A stretch of 64,000 nucleotides of DNA from an uncultured Prevotella sp. Its GTDB lineage: Bacteria > Bacteroidota > Bacteroidia > Bacteroidales > Bacteroidaceae. Position 1 is the stretch's first letter. The number at the start of each line of letters is the position of its first letter. The DNA lies in contig CAMVUM010000002.1 in NCBI GenBank assembly GCA_947170725.1, forward strand, positions 62,001 through 126,000, written 5' to 3'. The position numbers were made by a program, and so were the translations under genes. Positions 36,925 to 44,235 of the stretch are shown one piece after another. Under the pieces are notes generated by a model. The model was not told the origin of the DNA, did not search any database, and saw only the letters and a program-made list of their open reading frames with translations.

Positions 36925-37356
36925 TTATTGTCTCGGAGATTTTGATGCCTCTAATTGGCTTATTTTGCGTTTGGCTTCCGTGAGCATATCGTATAACTCT
37001 ATGGACCGGTCAGTGGCGAAATACTCTGCCCATTCCTTGAACGAATGACACTCGCCAGTGTCTGCGTCCTCATAGTCCTCCGTGTCCCACATATCCTCAA
37101 GCGAAGCATACGTCTCGGCAGGGTGTGAGCCAATAGCGTCAACGACCTCCAAAGGGTACTGCTCCATCAACATTGAAATCCAGTCGCCACAATCGGTGCC
37201 GGGATTTTCATGCAGGATATTCCAACCCGCTTGCTTCAGTTCGCCATAGAAGTCCGGCTCGTCATCTTCATTATCTTGATCGAGCGTGCCTATTGCGTTC
37301 ATTAGCATTTGCAGCTTCCTTAATTCTCGTTCTTCGTCAGTCATACTCATTCGCAT
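36925..37356 (-). CDS. Hypothetical acidic protein of the prophage lysogeny module
   Basis: The 143-residue, strongly acidic protein has no recognised domain. The frame opens MRMSMTDEERELRKLQ, so ATGs at 37356, 37350 and 37344 are all possible. The middle reads DWISMLMEQYPLEVVDAIG and SLEDMWDTEDYEDADTG, without membrane or signal sequence. It overlaps the end of the preceding membrane-protein gene and is the last gene of the repressor operon. Acidic small phage proteins can mimic DNA, but nothing here shows that. Confidence 0.7.
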   Translation of the reverse strand: MRMSMTDEERELRKLQMLMNAIGTLDQDNEDDEPDFYGELKQAGWNILHENPGTDCGDWISMLMEQYPLEVVDAIGSHPAETYASLEDMWDTEDYEDADTGECHSFKEWAEYFATDRSIELYDMLTEAKRKISQLEASKSPRQ

Positions 37357-37567
37357 TTACGACATTGTTGTTTTGGTCAATCCATATTTTGCTCTTCCCT
37401 TTGGTTTGGCGCATGATTCTCGCAGTGATGAATACTGACTTTATAAACACAAACAAATAGAATGCACCTACACCAAGCATAAAGCACCAAACCTTATGCA
37501 GGTCGGTGATTTTGTCAAGCAGCCCTCCCACCGCTCCAATGATTATTGCAGGTACTATCAACTTCAT
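37337..37567 (-). CDS. Small membrane protein of the lysogeny module
   Basis: The 76-residue protein has two hydrophobic segments, LIVPAIIIGAVGGLL and VWCFMLGVGAFYLFVFI, then a basic and polar tail. Function unknown. Genes of this kind beside repressors sometimes give superinfection exclusion, but no motif supports that here. Its start overlaps the end of the repressor gene by 4 bases. Confidence 0.7.
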   Translation of the reverse strand: MKLIVPAIIIGAVGGLLDKITDLHKVWCFMLGVGAFYLFVFIKSVFITARIMRQTKGKSKIWIDQNNNVVNANEYD

Positions 37568-38082
37568 CTGCTTTTCAGTTCTTTAATCCGTTCCCTCAGG
37601 TCGGCAATAGTTTCGTTCTTTTCCTCGATGCGAATATCCTTTTCAGCCAGTAGCCGATTAAGGTAAGACACTTCGGAGGAGAGGATTGTAATAGCGTGTT
37701 TGGCCTCATCTGGGCAATCGGGAGGAAATACAACCTCCTCGGCTACTTTGACCTGCTCGTCAATCGTCTGTTCCTCTCCGATGTTTCGTTGGTCAATTTT
37801 AAGATGATGGATTGTCTTGGCCATTAAAGAGCGGTCTCCATGCTGTTCATAATGCTCAACTTTGGGAGATTCTTGCCCAGTGAGAAGCCATAAAGCATCA
37901 ACATTCAGCGTGGTTATGATTTTGGTAATCATATCTACGCTGGGTTTGCTCCGGCGTTGCTTGCCCAAATAGTTTGATAAACCAGTCGGAGGCAAACCAA
38001 TTGATTTTGCAAAGGCGGCTTTGTTGCCGTCAAAACGGTCATTTATTAGCATTTCTATGCGGTCGTTAATTGTCTCACTCAT
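37564..38082 (-). CDS. Phage CI-like repressor with N-terminal helix-turn-helix
   Basis: The 172-residue protein starts at the ATG at 38082 (MSETINDRIEML). Residues 15-70 form an HTH_3-type DNA-binding domain (GNKAAFAKSIGLPPTGLSNYLG, abridged) followed by TLNVDALWLLTG, the standard end of such phage HTH domains. The C-terminus is not a LexA-like protease but a coiled coil (AITILSSEVSYLNRLLAEKD to the end), so RecA-stimulated self-cleavage is not expected. It is divergent from the 38202 gene across a 10-bp palindromic operator, the classic lysogeny switch layout. Confidence 0.85.
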   Translation of the reverse strand: MSETINDRIEMLINDRFDGNKAAFAKSIGLPPTGLSNYLGKQRRSKPSVDMITKIITTLNVDALWLLTGQESPKVEHYEQHGDRSLMAKTIHHLKIDQRNIGEEQTIDEQVKVAEEVVFPPDCPDEAKHAITILSSEVSYLNRLLAEKDIRIEEKNETIADLRERIKELKSR

Positions 38083-38124
38083 GTTTTGATTGTTAATAAA
38101 TCTTAAATATCTAACTATATTGCC

Positions 38125-38163
38125 CAAATGGTTTGGTTAATTAAACCATTTGACTTACCTTTG
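38125..38163 (+). promoter_or_regulatory. Early promoter with overlapping repressor operator
   Basis: CAAATGGTTT (38125-38134) and AAACCATTTG (38143-38152) are perfect inverted arms with an 8-base spacer. A -33 TTTG (38132-38135) lies inside this operator and a -7 TACCTTTG sits at 38156-38163, spacing 20. Binding by the adjacent repressor would occlude the promoter of the rightward early genes. Confidence 0.75.
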
Positions 38164-38201
38164 CACTCAAAGTTACAAAAAAGTAATTAAAGCACCAAAT
38201 T

Positions 38202-38396
38202 ATGGAACTTAAAAAACTCAAAACGCAATCACTTCTTGATGCGCTTATGGCGATGAATGTAGGTGAAACCTGCATTGCGCCAGATGAGTGCTCAACATCC
38301 TATGTCAAAAGAGCATGTAGCGAATTAAAAGAAAAAGGCTATGTGTTCACGACATCAACCAAGACAGGAGTACAAACTATAACTCGTCTTAAATAA
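38202..38396 (+). CDS. Small early phage protein, possible Cro-like regulator
   Basis: The 64-residue protein (MELKKLKTQSLLDALMAM at the start) is the first gene to the right of the switch, the position of Cro. The segment CSTSYVKRACSELKEKGYVFTTSTK (abridged) reads like a winged helix with a recognition helix and wing. It lacks the canonical HTH_3 signature. Regulator is the favoured inference; an unrelated early protein is possible. Confidence 0.65.
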   Translation: MELKKLKTQSLLDALMAMNVGETCIAPDECSTSYVKRACSELKEKGYVFTTSTKTGVQTITRLK

Positions 38397-38425
38397 TCAT
38401 TTGTCTAACTTGAATACTCAAAAGA

Positions 38426-38590
38426 ATGGCAACTACTCACGTATTTCAAGATGCACTCGGCTACACTTTCGTAGTGAACGTCCGCAGGGACGGCACAGCC
38501 AAGTGGCGCAAGACAATTTACAAATCCCTCGCTCATGCTCGCAGGGCAATCAATCGTTGGGCAGAGGGTGGTATCGAAAAAATCAAATAG
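38426..38590 (+). CDS. Hypothetical 54-residue basic phage protein
   Basis: Frame MATTHVFQDALGYTFVVNV with a basic second half (RRDGTAKWRKTIYKSL, RRAINRWAEGG). Small, positively charged, no recognised family. It is tightly packed between early genes on the same strand, with starts and stops a few bases apart, which supports it being real. Confidence 0.6.
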   Translation: MATTHVFQDALGYTFVVNVRRDGTAKWRKTIYKSLAHARRAINRWAEGGIEKIK

Positions 38591-38598
38591 CAACCAGT

Positions 38599-38796
38599 AT
38601 GAACAAGCACGAAGTTTTCTACGCCTTATGTGACCTATTCAATGAGGGCGAAACATCGGTTGAGGTCGGCATGACGATGAACGTCATTGAAGCCGCCAAA
38701 CACGCGCTCCCGACTTTTGATGTCCGCGCAGGTCTCCTTGCGCCGGACGGAAAGACACAAATTCTCCATGTTGACAACTACGAAAAGGTAAAGTGA
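38599..38796 (+). CDS. Hypothetical 65-residue phage protein
   Basis: Starts at the ATG at 38599 (MNKHEVFYALCDLFNEGE). A compact soluble protein without recognised domain; the next gene begins 1 base after its stop. Part of the early operon. Confidence 0.6.
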   Translation: MNKHEVFYALCDLFNEGETSVEVGMTMNVIEAAKHALPTFDVRAGLLAPDGKTQILHVDNYEKVK

Positions 38797-38797
38797 T

Positions 38798-39043
38798 ATG
38801 AAAAAGATTGAAAGAATTGAGGAATTATGCAGGAAGCATAACCTCAACCACGCAAGGAACATCTTTGAAAACGAGACAGAAGAAACCACGCTTTTCATAG
38901 ATCTCGCAGGTCTATGTGCGCCTACCGCCTTGAAAGACTTCTCTTCTGATTTACCTGACAATAGCAGTATCTACTATGTCTATGCAGGTGATGACGCAAT
39001 AGAGGATTGGCAACGAAAATTATGCATGGCGATTGAATGTTAA
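38798..39043 (+). CDS. Hypothetical 81-residue phage protein
   Basis: MKKIERIEELCRKHNLNHAR begins a helical N-terminus; the middle has FIDLAGLCAPTALKDF. No signal peptide or membrane segment and no recognised family. It sits in the tightly packed early operon. Confidence 0.6.
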   Translation: MKKIERIEELCRKHNLNHARNIFENETEETTLFIDLAGLCAPTALKDFSSDLPDNSSIYYVYAGDDAIEDWQRKLCMAIEC

Positions 39044-39061
39044 ACCCCTAAAAATGACAAA

Positions 39062-39304
39062 ATGAAAAAGAAAACCTCTTTCGTGATTCTCGCTCTCGCC
39101 CTCCTTGCAGGTTGTACCACCAACAAACTTGCCTCCGTCTCTGACGAGCTGCGCGGTGAAATCTCTTGGAACGCTTTCTGCGATGCTCGCGGATATGACC
39201 GCAACGACAACACCTACCTCACCGTCAACGAATACCTTGACACATGGTGCGGTTCGGTAGATGAAGAAAACGCTTTTAGCAAAGCAGGTGTAGAACCCTA
39301 TTAA
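39062..39304 (+). CDS. Small phage-encoded lipoprotein
   Basis: The 80-residue protein has a classical lipoprotein signal, KKKTSFVILALALLAGC, with lipobox LLAGC at Cys 19. The mature part contains two further cysteines (NAFCDARGYD, LDTWCGS). Cell-envelope lipoproteins expressed from prophages can block superinfection; this is inference only. Eleven bases separate it from the next gene. Confidence 0.7.
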   Translation: MKKKTSFVILALALLAGCTTNKLASVSDELRGEISWNAFCDARGYDRNDNTYLTVNEYLDTWCGSVDEENAFSKAGVEPY

Positions 39305-39314
39305 ATCTCCGGCC

Positions 39315-39593
39315 ATGAACAAATCAGTATCGATCATCCGCATAATCATTCTTCTCGCATTAAGCACATTCGTAACCATCTTCCTTTTTGGCGAGGAGCA
39401 AGGCGACAGCGCATGGACGTTTCTCCAAATCTTGATAGACAAGGGTCTTGCTATCGGTGTCTGCTACCTCATCGGCAAACTCTACAAGCGATGGAGCAAA
39501 GTTGACCCTTGGCTTATGGCTTATGACAAGATGTGCGATGAAGTGATGGAAGCTCCTAACCCTGCCTACATAGGCAAAGACAACGAGGAATGA
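39315..39593 (+). CDS. Small phage membrane protein
   Basis: The 92-residue protein has two hydrophobic segments (VSIIRIIILLALSTFVTIFLF, abridged, and GLAIGVCYLIGKLY) separated by a short acidic loop, with a polar C-terminus. No family recognised. Same early operon. Confidence 0.65.
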   Translation: MNKSVSIIRIIILLALSTFVTIFLFGEEQGDSAWTFLQILIDKGLAIGVCYLIGKLYKRWSKVDPWLMAYDKMCDEVMEAPNPAYIGKDNEE

Positions 39594-39597
39594 GCCA

Positions 39598-39870
39598 ATG
39601 ACATTTATCCAGTTCGCAGACAAGAGTGTTCCATATACCCAGTTCGTGGAGGACGTTGCGGCCAGAGTTGTCAGTCTGCTCAAAACCGACAATGCCGACC
39701 CCGATTTTGTCAGCCAACGCAGGGCCTTTGAAATCTTCGGGCGCAGGAATGTTGAGCGGTGGCGCAGGTGCGACAAGATTAAACCTTGCAAACGTCCGGG
39801 CAGACTGGAATACAGAACAGCAGAATTACGGCTACTCCAACGAGTGGAGCAAGACTACTTCAATAGGTAG
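39598..39870 (+). CDS. Phage protein, possible DNA-binding (excisionase-like)
   Basis: The 90-residue protein ends with FEIFGRRNVERWRRCDKIKP and RPGRLEYRTAELRLLQRV, which looks like a small winged-helix or MerR/excisionase-type DNA-binding segment: helix, basic recognition stretch, then a wing. Evidence is by eye only. It is followed by a tRNA-like sequence. Confidence 0.55.
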   Translation: MTFIQFADKSVPYTQFVEDVAARVVSLLKTDNADPDFVSQRRAFEIFGRRNVERWRRCDKIKPCKRPGRLEYRTAELRLLQRVEQDYFNR

Positions 39871-39878
39871 CCGACAAC

Positions 39879-39957
39879 GGGAGTGTCCCGGAAAGACCGC
39901 GCGGCCGCACAAGTACATGAGCGATTGGCATGGGTTCGACTCCCATCACTCCCACCA
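39879..39957 (+). tRNA. CCA-encoding tRNA-like gene in the prophage
   Basis: GGGAGTG (39879-39885) pairs perfectly with CACTCCC (39947-39953), followed by A and an encoded CCA. The T-arm ATGGG-TTCGACT-CCCAT is canonical. Between them an irregular D region (CCG/CGG) and an anticodon-like stem CGCAC/GAGCG (4 of 5 pairs) enclose an 8-nt loop, AAGTACAT. No anticodon can be assigned safely; GTA is one reading. The host tRNAs in this window do not encode CCA, so this one has another origin. It could be a degenerate tRNA or a tRNA mimic. Confidence 0.5.
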
Positions 39958-39978
39958 TTCAAATAAATCAAAACTGAC

Positions 39979-40137
39979 ATGGATACAAAGACATGCAAAG
40001 AATGTGGCAGGGAACTGCCGATTATACGCTTCCGGCGTATTCGCGATGGCGTGATATGTGGAGTCTGCAAAGACTGCACCAATGCCAAGATGCGTGATAC
40101 AAGAGCCTCTAAGTCCCTAAAAAATGGGGGGGGGTAA
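39979..40137 (+). CDS. Short zinc-ribbon protein ending at a G9 tract
   Basis: The 52-residue frame has KTCKECGRELP and ICGVCKDCTNAK: two CxxC pairs plus an extra Cys, a zinc ribbon. It runs into nine G residues at 40126-40134 and stops at the TAA immediately after. One added G would join it in frame to a roughly 51-residue open stretch, 40134-40289 (NYIDPEFDGKTPREVIDHM and onwards), which has no start codon of its own. So the full gene probably encodes about 104 residues with the G tract as an on/off switch, unless the tract length is a sequencing error. Confidence 0.6.
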   Translation: MDTKTCKECGRELPIIRFRRIRDGVICGVCKDCTNAKMRDTRASKSLKNGGG

Positions 40138-40289
40138 ATTACATAGACCCCGAATTTGACGGCAAGACACCACGCGAGGTCATAGACCACATGACACGCG
40201 CCAAACGGTGGCTTGAATCGCAAGGATATAGCATCACGCTTCATGGTGAATACCGCGAAGTCAAGATACACAAAGTAAAGTTTCAATAA
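40134..40289 (+). other. Out-of-frame C-terminal extension of the zinc-ribbon gene
   Basis: An open stretch with protein-like composition (GKTPREVIDHMTRAKRWLES, YREVKIHKVKF) and no ATG, GTG or TTG near its left end. It follows the G9 tract directly and is separated from RecT by 19 bases. Best explained as the second half of the preceding gene. Confidence 0.5.
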
Positions 40290-40308
40290 ATTTCTAAAAA
40301 CAAGTATT

Positions 40309-41226
40309 ATGTGTAACACAACCCAAGCACCACAAGGTGCAACACCTAACACCGAGGTACAGCCTACCGACAAAGAAATACAGGTAGCGAACCTCAATCT
40401 CCAGTTAGCGCAGACCCGGTCCAATGCCGAGTACAATGCCTCGATCGCAGGCCAGATTCAACGTCAGTTTGAATCAATGCAACGATGCGCCAAACCCTAT
40501 GCCGAGTCAACCATCGTACCCACCGCCTATCGTGGCAACCTCGGCAACTGTATCATCGCCCTTGACCTTGCACACCGCATAAACCTTCCGGCACTTGCCG
40601 TCATGCAGAACCTCTATGTTGTCAACGGCAATCCCTCATGGTCATCAAAGTTCCTTGTAGCCTCCATCAACACCTGCGGCCGCTTCACCAACCTGCGCTA
40701 CCGCAAGCGCAACCTCGGCCCGCTCGGCAAGGTCAAGTACAACGGCCTGGAATGGGATAGCGAAAAAAAGCGTCAGACCACAAAGGTCATGGAATACGAT
40801 GCCACTGGCATTGAGAACTGGGAATGTGTCGCCTATGCAGTTGAAAAAGCCACTGGCGAAACACTTGAATCCGACCCTGTCACCATTGAAATGGCAATCA
40901 AGGAGGGATGGTACACCAAATCCGGCTCCAAGTGGGTCACAATGCCTATGCTCATGCTCACATATCGTGCAGCCGCCTTTTGGCAACGTGTCTATGCTCC
41001 CGAAATGTCTATGGGCTTCCGCACCGTTGAGGAGGAGCGCGACATTGTGGATACCGAGTATGAAGAAATTCCAGTCACTCCAAAGCCTACCGCCTCACCA
41101 TCTGCCACACCATCAACCCCTGCGGTGGAAGATGCGAAAGAACGTCTGCGCAATCAGCGCACGGCCACCTCAACCGACAAGGGCGAAACAAAAGCAGGTA
41201 AAACCTCAATGTTCGATATGCCATGA
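40309..41226 (+). CDS. recT: RecT-like single-strand annealing protein
   Basis: The 305-residue protein has a low-complexity, Gln-rich N-terminus, a conserved core (STIVPTAYRGNLGNCIIALDLAHR, MQNLYVVNGNPSWSSKFLVASIN and EGWYTKSGSKWVTMPMLMLTYRAAAFW, all abridged) and a Pro/Thr-rich tail. This core is the pattern of a phage RecT/Bet-like recombinase family common in Bacteroidales phages; I base that on recall. It would coat and anneal single strands for phage recombination and replication. The stop overlaps the start of a nuclease-FtsK fusion, the expected exonuclease partner. Confidence 0.72.
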   Translation: MCNTTQAPQGATPNTEVQPTDKEIQVANLNLQLAQTRSNAEYNASIAGQIQRQFESMQRCAKPYAESTIVPTAYRGNLGNCIIALDLAHRINLPALAVMQNLYVVNGNPSWSSKFLVASINTCGRFTNLRYRKRNLGPLGKVKYNGLEWDSEKKRQTTKVMEYDATGIENWECVAYAVEKATGETLESDPVTIEMAIKEGWYTKSGSKWVTMPMLMLTYRAAAFWQRVYAPEMSMGFRTVEEERDIVDTEYEEIPVTPKPTASPSATPSTPAVEDAKERLRNQRTATSTDKGETKAGKTSMFDMP

Positions 41227-43310
41227 GTACAGCCGTAAACAAATACTCACTCTTGCAGGGTGACGAACTGGAGGGATACTTCTCCCAGTTCCTCGTTGAT
41301 TCATGGTCTTATTCGGGCGTGGCCACGTTCGCTCGAAATGAAAAAGAGTTTGAGCGCAGGTATATCTATCGCGAACCCTCACGTAAATCAGCAACGACTG
41401 TCGCAGGTACAGCCTATCATGCCGCCTTGCAACTTTTCTTTGAGAACCTCCGTGATAATGGCGTGGAAACCTCACTCGCTGAAATGCAGGAAGAGGCCTT
41501 TAAGTCAATTGACAAAGTCAAAGCCAACGAATGGAAACTTGGCAAGAAAACACCGACTGTTGAGAAGTGCGTGGAGACCGCCACCAAAACCGCCAACGCC
41601 CTAATCACCAATTTTTGCAAGGAACAGTCTGTCTATACAGCCGACTTGGCTAAGGTCGTGGCTGTTGAAATACGCACCGAAACATGGCTCGTTGTCAATG
41701 GTGTTGACATTCCGCTTCCATGCCATGGACAGATTGACCTTATCATTGAGACCAACGATGGACGCAGGGTCATAGTTGACCACAAATCAAAGTCAGCCTA
41801 CACAGATGAAGCCGAACTCGGATTCACTGGAGCGAAACAAGCTATCGTCTATGCCCTCAACTGGGAAGCGCACAACCCCGGAATGCCGATTGATGAGGTA
41901 TGGTATGTTGAGAACAAGCATAGCGCGAACAAAGACGGAGGTGCGCAGCTCCGCAAGATGGCTATCATACTCGATCCCGACACTCGGAGACTTTATGAGG
42001 CTATCCTCTATGAGCCACTCCGGCGTATGATTCAAGCCACATCCGACCCCGACTATCTCTATACAATCAACGATGCCGACCCGATGGCCGACCGTGCCGA
42101 ACTCTACGACTTTTGGGCGCGCACCCTCATTGCCGACATTGATGACTTCAACATCCCCGAAAGCAAAAAGGAACTCATCGCACGGAGACAGAAGAAACTC
42201 CGCGATGCTTCCACCGCCTCAATCTCACCCAAGGTTATCACATCATTCCGCAAAAAAGCGGCAACATTCATTTCCTACGAACTCCGTGACGATATGACAC
42301 CACAAGAAAAAATAGAGCATACCCTACGCTCATTCGGAATAATGGCACGTGTGGCCCACGTCCTTGGCTCTTATTCCTCAGTATCCTACCTGCTTGAAAT
42401 AGGTGCAGGTGTAAAAATAGCCAACATCGCCTCTCATGGCCTTGACATCGCCAATGCCATTGATGTACCCTCAGTGCGCGTACTTCCCACACTCTCCATG
42501 CACGATGGACACTCTTACCTCTGCGTTGAGGCTCCTCACCGTTCCGGCGACACTCTGCTGTGGGATGCCAAATATCTGCAAGGCTCTCGTATCCCCATCG
42601 GTCTTGACAACTTTGGCAAGGCTGTAGTGTGGGACATCAACAACCATTCCACTCCCCACATGCTCATCTGTGGTGCAACCGGTTCGGGCAAGTCTGTCTG
42701 CATCAAGTCCACCATTGAGTATGCACGGCTCGCAGGTGTCAACCGCATCATCATCCTCGATCCAAAGTATGAGTTTGTTGGCAATCTCCCCGACTGCGAG
42801 ATTATCACTGACATATCCGAGATTGAACAACGGATGAAGCAACTCGTAGAGGAAATGCAACAGCGCGCTAAGACTGGTGAGAACTCCAAGACCCTAATCG
42901 TCTTTGACGAATTTGCCGATGCCGTTTCCTCTGCTCGCTCCGGCAAGGAACTCGACATCAAGGAGCAAGTGCAGGTTGGCGAATATGCTAATGGCCGACC
43001 GAAATACGACATCCGTGTTGTCGGTCGTGAGAAATCCCTTGAAGAGAACATGAAGATGCTTCTTCAGAAAGGTCGTTCACTCGGCTACCGTATCATAGCT
43101 GCTACCCAACGAGCCTCAACAAAGGTTATTACTGGCGATGCCAAGGTTAACTTCCCTGTGCAGGTATGTTTCCGTGTTCCCAAGGCAGTAGATTCAAAGG
43201 TCGTACTTGACGAGGAGGGCGCAGAGACTCTCGCTGGACGTGGAGACGGCCTCATTAAGTCTCCCGAATACTTTGGCACTGTCCGTTTCCAAGGATTCTA
43301 CAAACCCTGA
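41223..43310 (+). CDS. PD-(D/E)XK exonuclease fused to an FtsK-type DNA motor
   Basis: This 695-residue protein joins two modules. Residues 40-250 are a RecB/Cas4-like nuclease: TVAGTAYHAALQ (GxxxH, about 60), GQIDLII (metal-binding Asp, about 170), VIVDHKSKS (D-x-K, about 186) and a following GAKQAIVYALNW. Residues 340-695 are an FtsK/SpoIIIE motor: PIGLDNFGKAVVWDI, Walker A CGATGSGKSV (about 484-492), LIVFDEFADA Walker B (about 557-566), and GYRIIAATQRAS. The FtsK membrane domain and the gamma DNA-reading domain are absent. It overlaps recT by 4 bases, so the pair probably resects and anneals DNA ends. Confidence 0.85.
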   Translation: MSTAVNKYSLLQGDELEGYFSQFLVDSWSYSGVATFARNEKEFERRYIYREPSRKSATTVAGTAYHAALQLFFENLRDNGVETSLAEMQEEAFKSIDKVKANEWKLGKKTPTVEKCVETATKTANALITNFCKEQSVYTADLAKVVAVEIRTETWLVVNGVDIPLPCHGQIDLIIETNDGRRVIVDHKSKSAYTDEAELGFTGAKQAIVYALNWEAHNPGMPIDEVWYVENKHSANKDGGAQLRKMAIILDPDTRRLYEAILYEPLRRMIQATSDPDYLYTINDADPMADRAELYDFWARTLIADIDDFNIPESKKELIARRQKKLRDASTASISPKVITSFRKKAATFISYELRDDMTPQEKIEHTLRSFGIMARVAHVLGSYSSVSYLLEIGAGVKIANIASHGLDIANAIDVPSVRVLPTLSMHDGHSYLCVEAPHRSGDTLLWDAKYLQGSRIPIGLDNFGKAVVWDINNHSTPHMLICGATGSGKSVCIKSTIEYARLAGVNRIIILDPKYEFVGNLPDCEIITDISEIEQRMKQLVEEMQQRAKTGENSKTLIVFDEFADAVSSARSGKELDIKEQVQVGEYANGRPKYDIRVVGREKSLEENMKMLLQKGRSLGYRIIAATQRASTKVITGDAKVNFPVQVCFRVPKAVDSKVVLDEEGAETLAGRGDGLIKSPEYFGTVRFQGFYKP

Positions 43311-43315
43311 CTCTT

Positions 43316-43480
43316 ATGCCTGACATTTGCAAAACCGACCTGCAAAAGGCCATATCCTATCTCGATGAGGCTGCGAAACTCTATGACGCGCTCCCCATGC
43401 AGAAGTGCAAGTGTCGCGCCCACATGATAACTCAATTAACAAATAAATTCAAAACCAAGTACACCAATGACAAAAAATGA
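43316..43480 (+). CDS. Hypothetical 54-residue protein with a CxC motif
   Basis: Frame MPDICKTDLQKAISYLDEAA, a helical segment, then PMQKCKCRAHMITQL and a basic end. It fills the gap between the nuclease-motor gene and the HU gene and overlaps the HU start by 14 bases. No family recognised. Confidence 0.5.
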   Translation: MPDICKTDLQKAISYLDEAAKLYDALPMQKCKCRAHMITQLTNKFKTKYTNDKK

Positions 43481-43748
43481 TTTGGCAAGAGAGTTGGCTG
43501 TTTCAGAGAAACTGCACCTCTCAACAGCGGTTAAAGCCGTGGACGGAATTGTCCGCATCCTCAAAGAATCCCTCGCAAAAGGCGATGACATCTTCCTGCG
43601 TGGCTTCGGCACTCTTGCCGTTGTCAAGCGCGAAGAACGCCCGGCGCGTCATTTCTCAACTGGTGAGCCTATCACAATCCCGGCCCACCGCACCGTGAAA
43701 CTAAAAATCAGTAAGGAACTCAAAGACGCAATGAACAATGGAAACTAA
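43467..43748 (+). CDS. HU-family DNA-binding protein
   Basis: The 93-residue protein has the HU/IHF fold: N-terminal helices (KNDLARELAVSEKLHLST), DDIFLRGFGTLAVVKREE, then RPARHFSTGEPITIPAHRTV with the DNA-intercalating arm, and KLKISKELKDAMN. It is the histone-like architectural protein of the phage and may assist repression, replication or packaging. It overlaps the following gene by 11 bases. Confidence 0.92.
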   Translation: MTKNDLARELAVSEKLHLSTAVKAVDGIVRILKESLAKGDDIFLRGFGTLAVVKREERPARHFSTGEPITIPAHRTVKLKISKELKDAMNNGN

Positions 43749-44235
43749 ATCATTCCTGCAATATACTGGCACCAAAACCGTCTGCGCAATGCCAATGGGG
43801 GCCGCAGAAGCAAAGCGTCATGGCGCAAACATCACAGACGAGGTTGTCAACAAAAACCTCGGCAACAATGGTTATCTCGTAGAATACCCCGATGGCTACC
43901 GCTCTTGGTCTCCTGCCAAGCAGTTTGAAGCAGCCTACCGCATCTCCGAAACCGACCTTGACCGACTGCACATCGAACTGGTAGAACTCAAAAAGCGCAT
44001 ACTCAAAATCACTGATGCGCTCTATTCCGAACCCCAGTTGCATTATGCCCAACGTCCTCTACTTGATGCGCAAGCCAGAGCAATGCGCAGTTATGCCGAA
44101 GTCCTCTTGGAGCGTATCAAACTCGAAGTCCAAGCTAATAATTTAGACCAACAACTCGTCAGTTTTTTATCATGTGTTCCAAAGATTGCAGACCATGTTG
44201 CTGACTGTAAGGTTGCGGAAGGAGGTGAACAGTAA
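43738..44235 (+). CDS. Phage accessory protein: PDGYxSWSP domain plus Acb2-like helical domain
   Basis: The 165-residue protein has two parts. Residues 1-70 (FLQYTGTKTVCAMPMGAAEA to YLVEYPDGYRSWSPAKQFEAAYR, abridged) match a small domain widespread in phage accessory proteins. Residues 72-135 are helical (RLHIELVELKKRILKITDAL, then RPLLDAQARAMRSYAEVLLERI abridged) and match the pattern of Acb2/crAss001_48-like proteins, which sequester cyclic nucleotides and block CBASS. The match is by pattern, not by search. If right, this is a counter-defence gene within the early operon. Confidence 0.55.
   Translation: METKSFLQYTGTKTVCAMPMGAAEAKRHGANITDEVVNKNLGNNGYLVEYPDGYRSWSPAKQFEAAYRISETDLDRLHIELVELKKRILKITDALYSEPQLHYAQRPLLDAQARAMRSYAEVLLERIKLEVQANNLDQQLVSFLSCVPKIADHVADCKVAEGGEQ

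Noticed and set aside
39879..39957. Attachment site made from a host tRNA 3' end
   Set aside because: A complete acceptor stem is present on both sides and it is inside the early region, 3.4 kb from the integrase remnant; no second copy was seen in the window.
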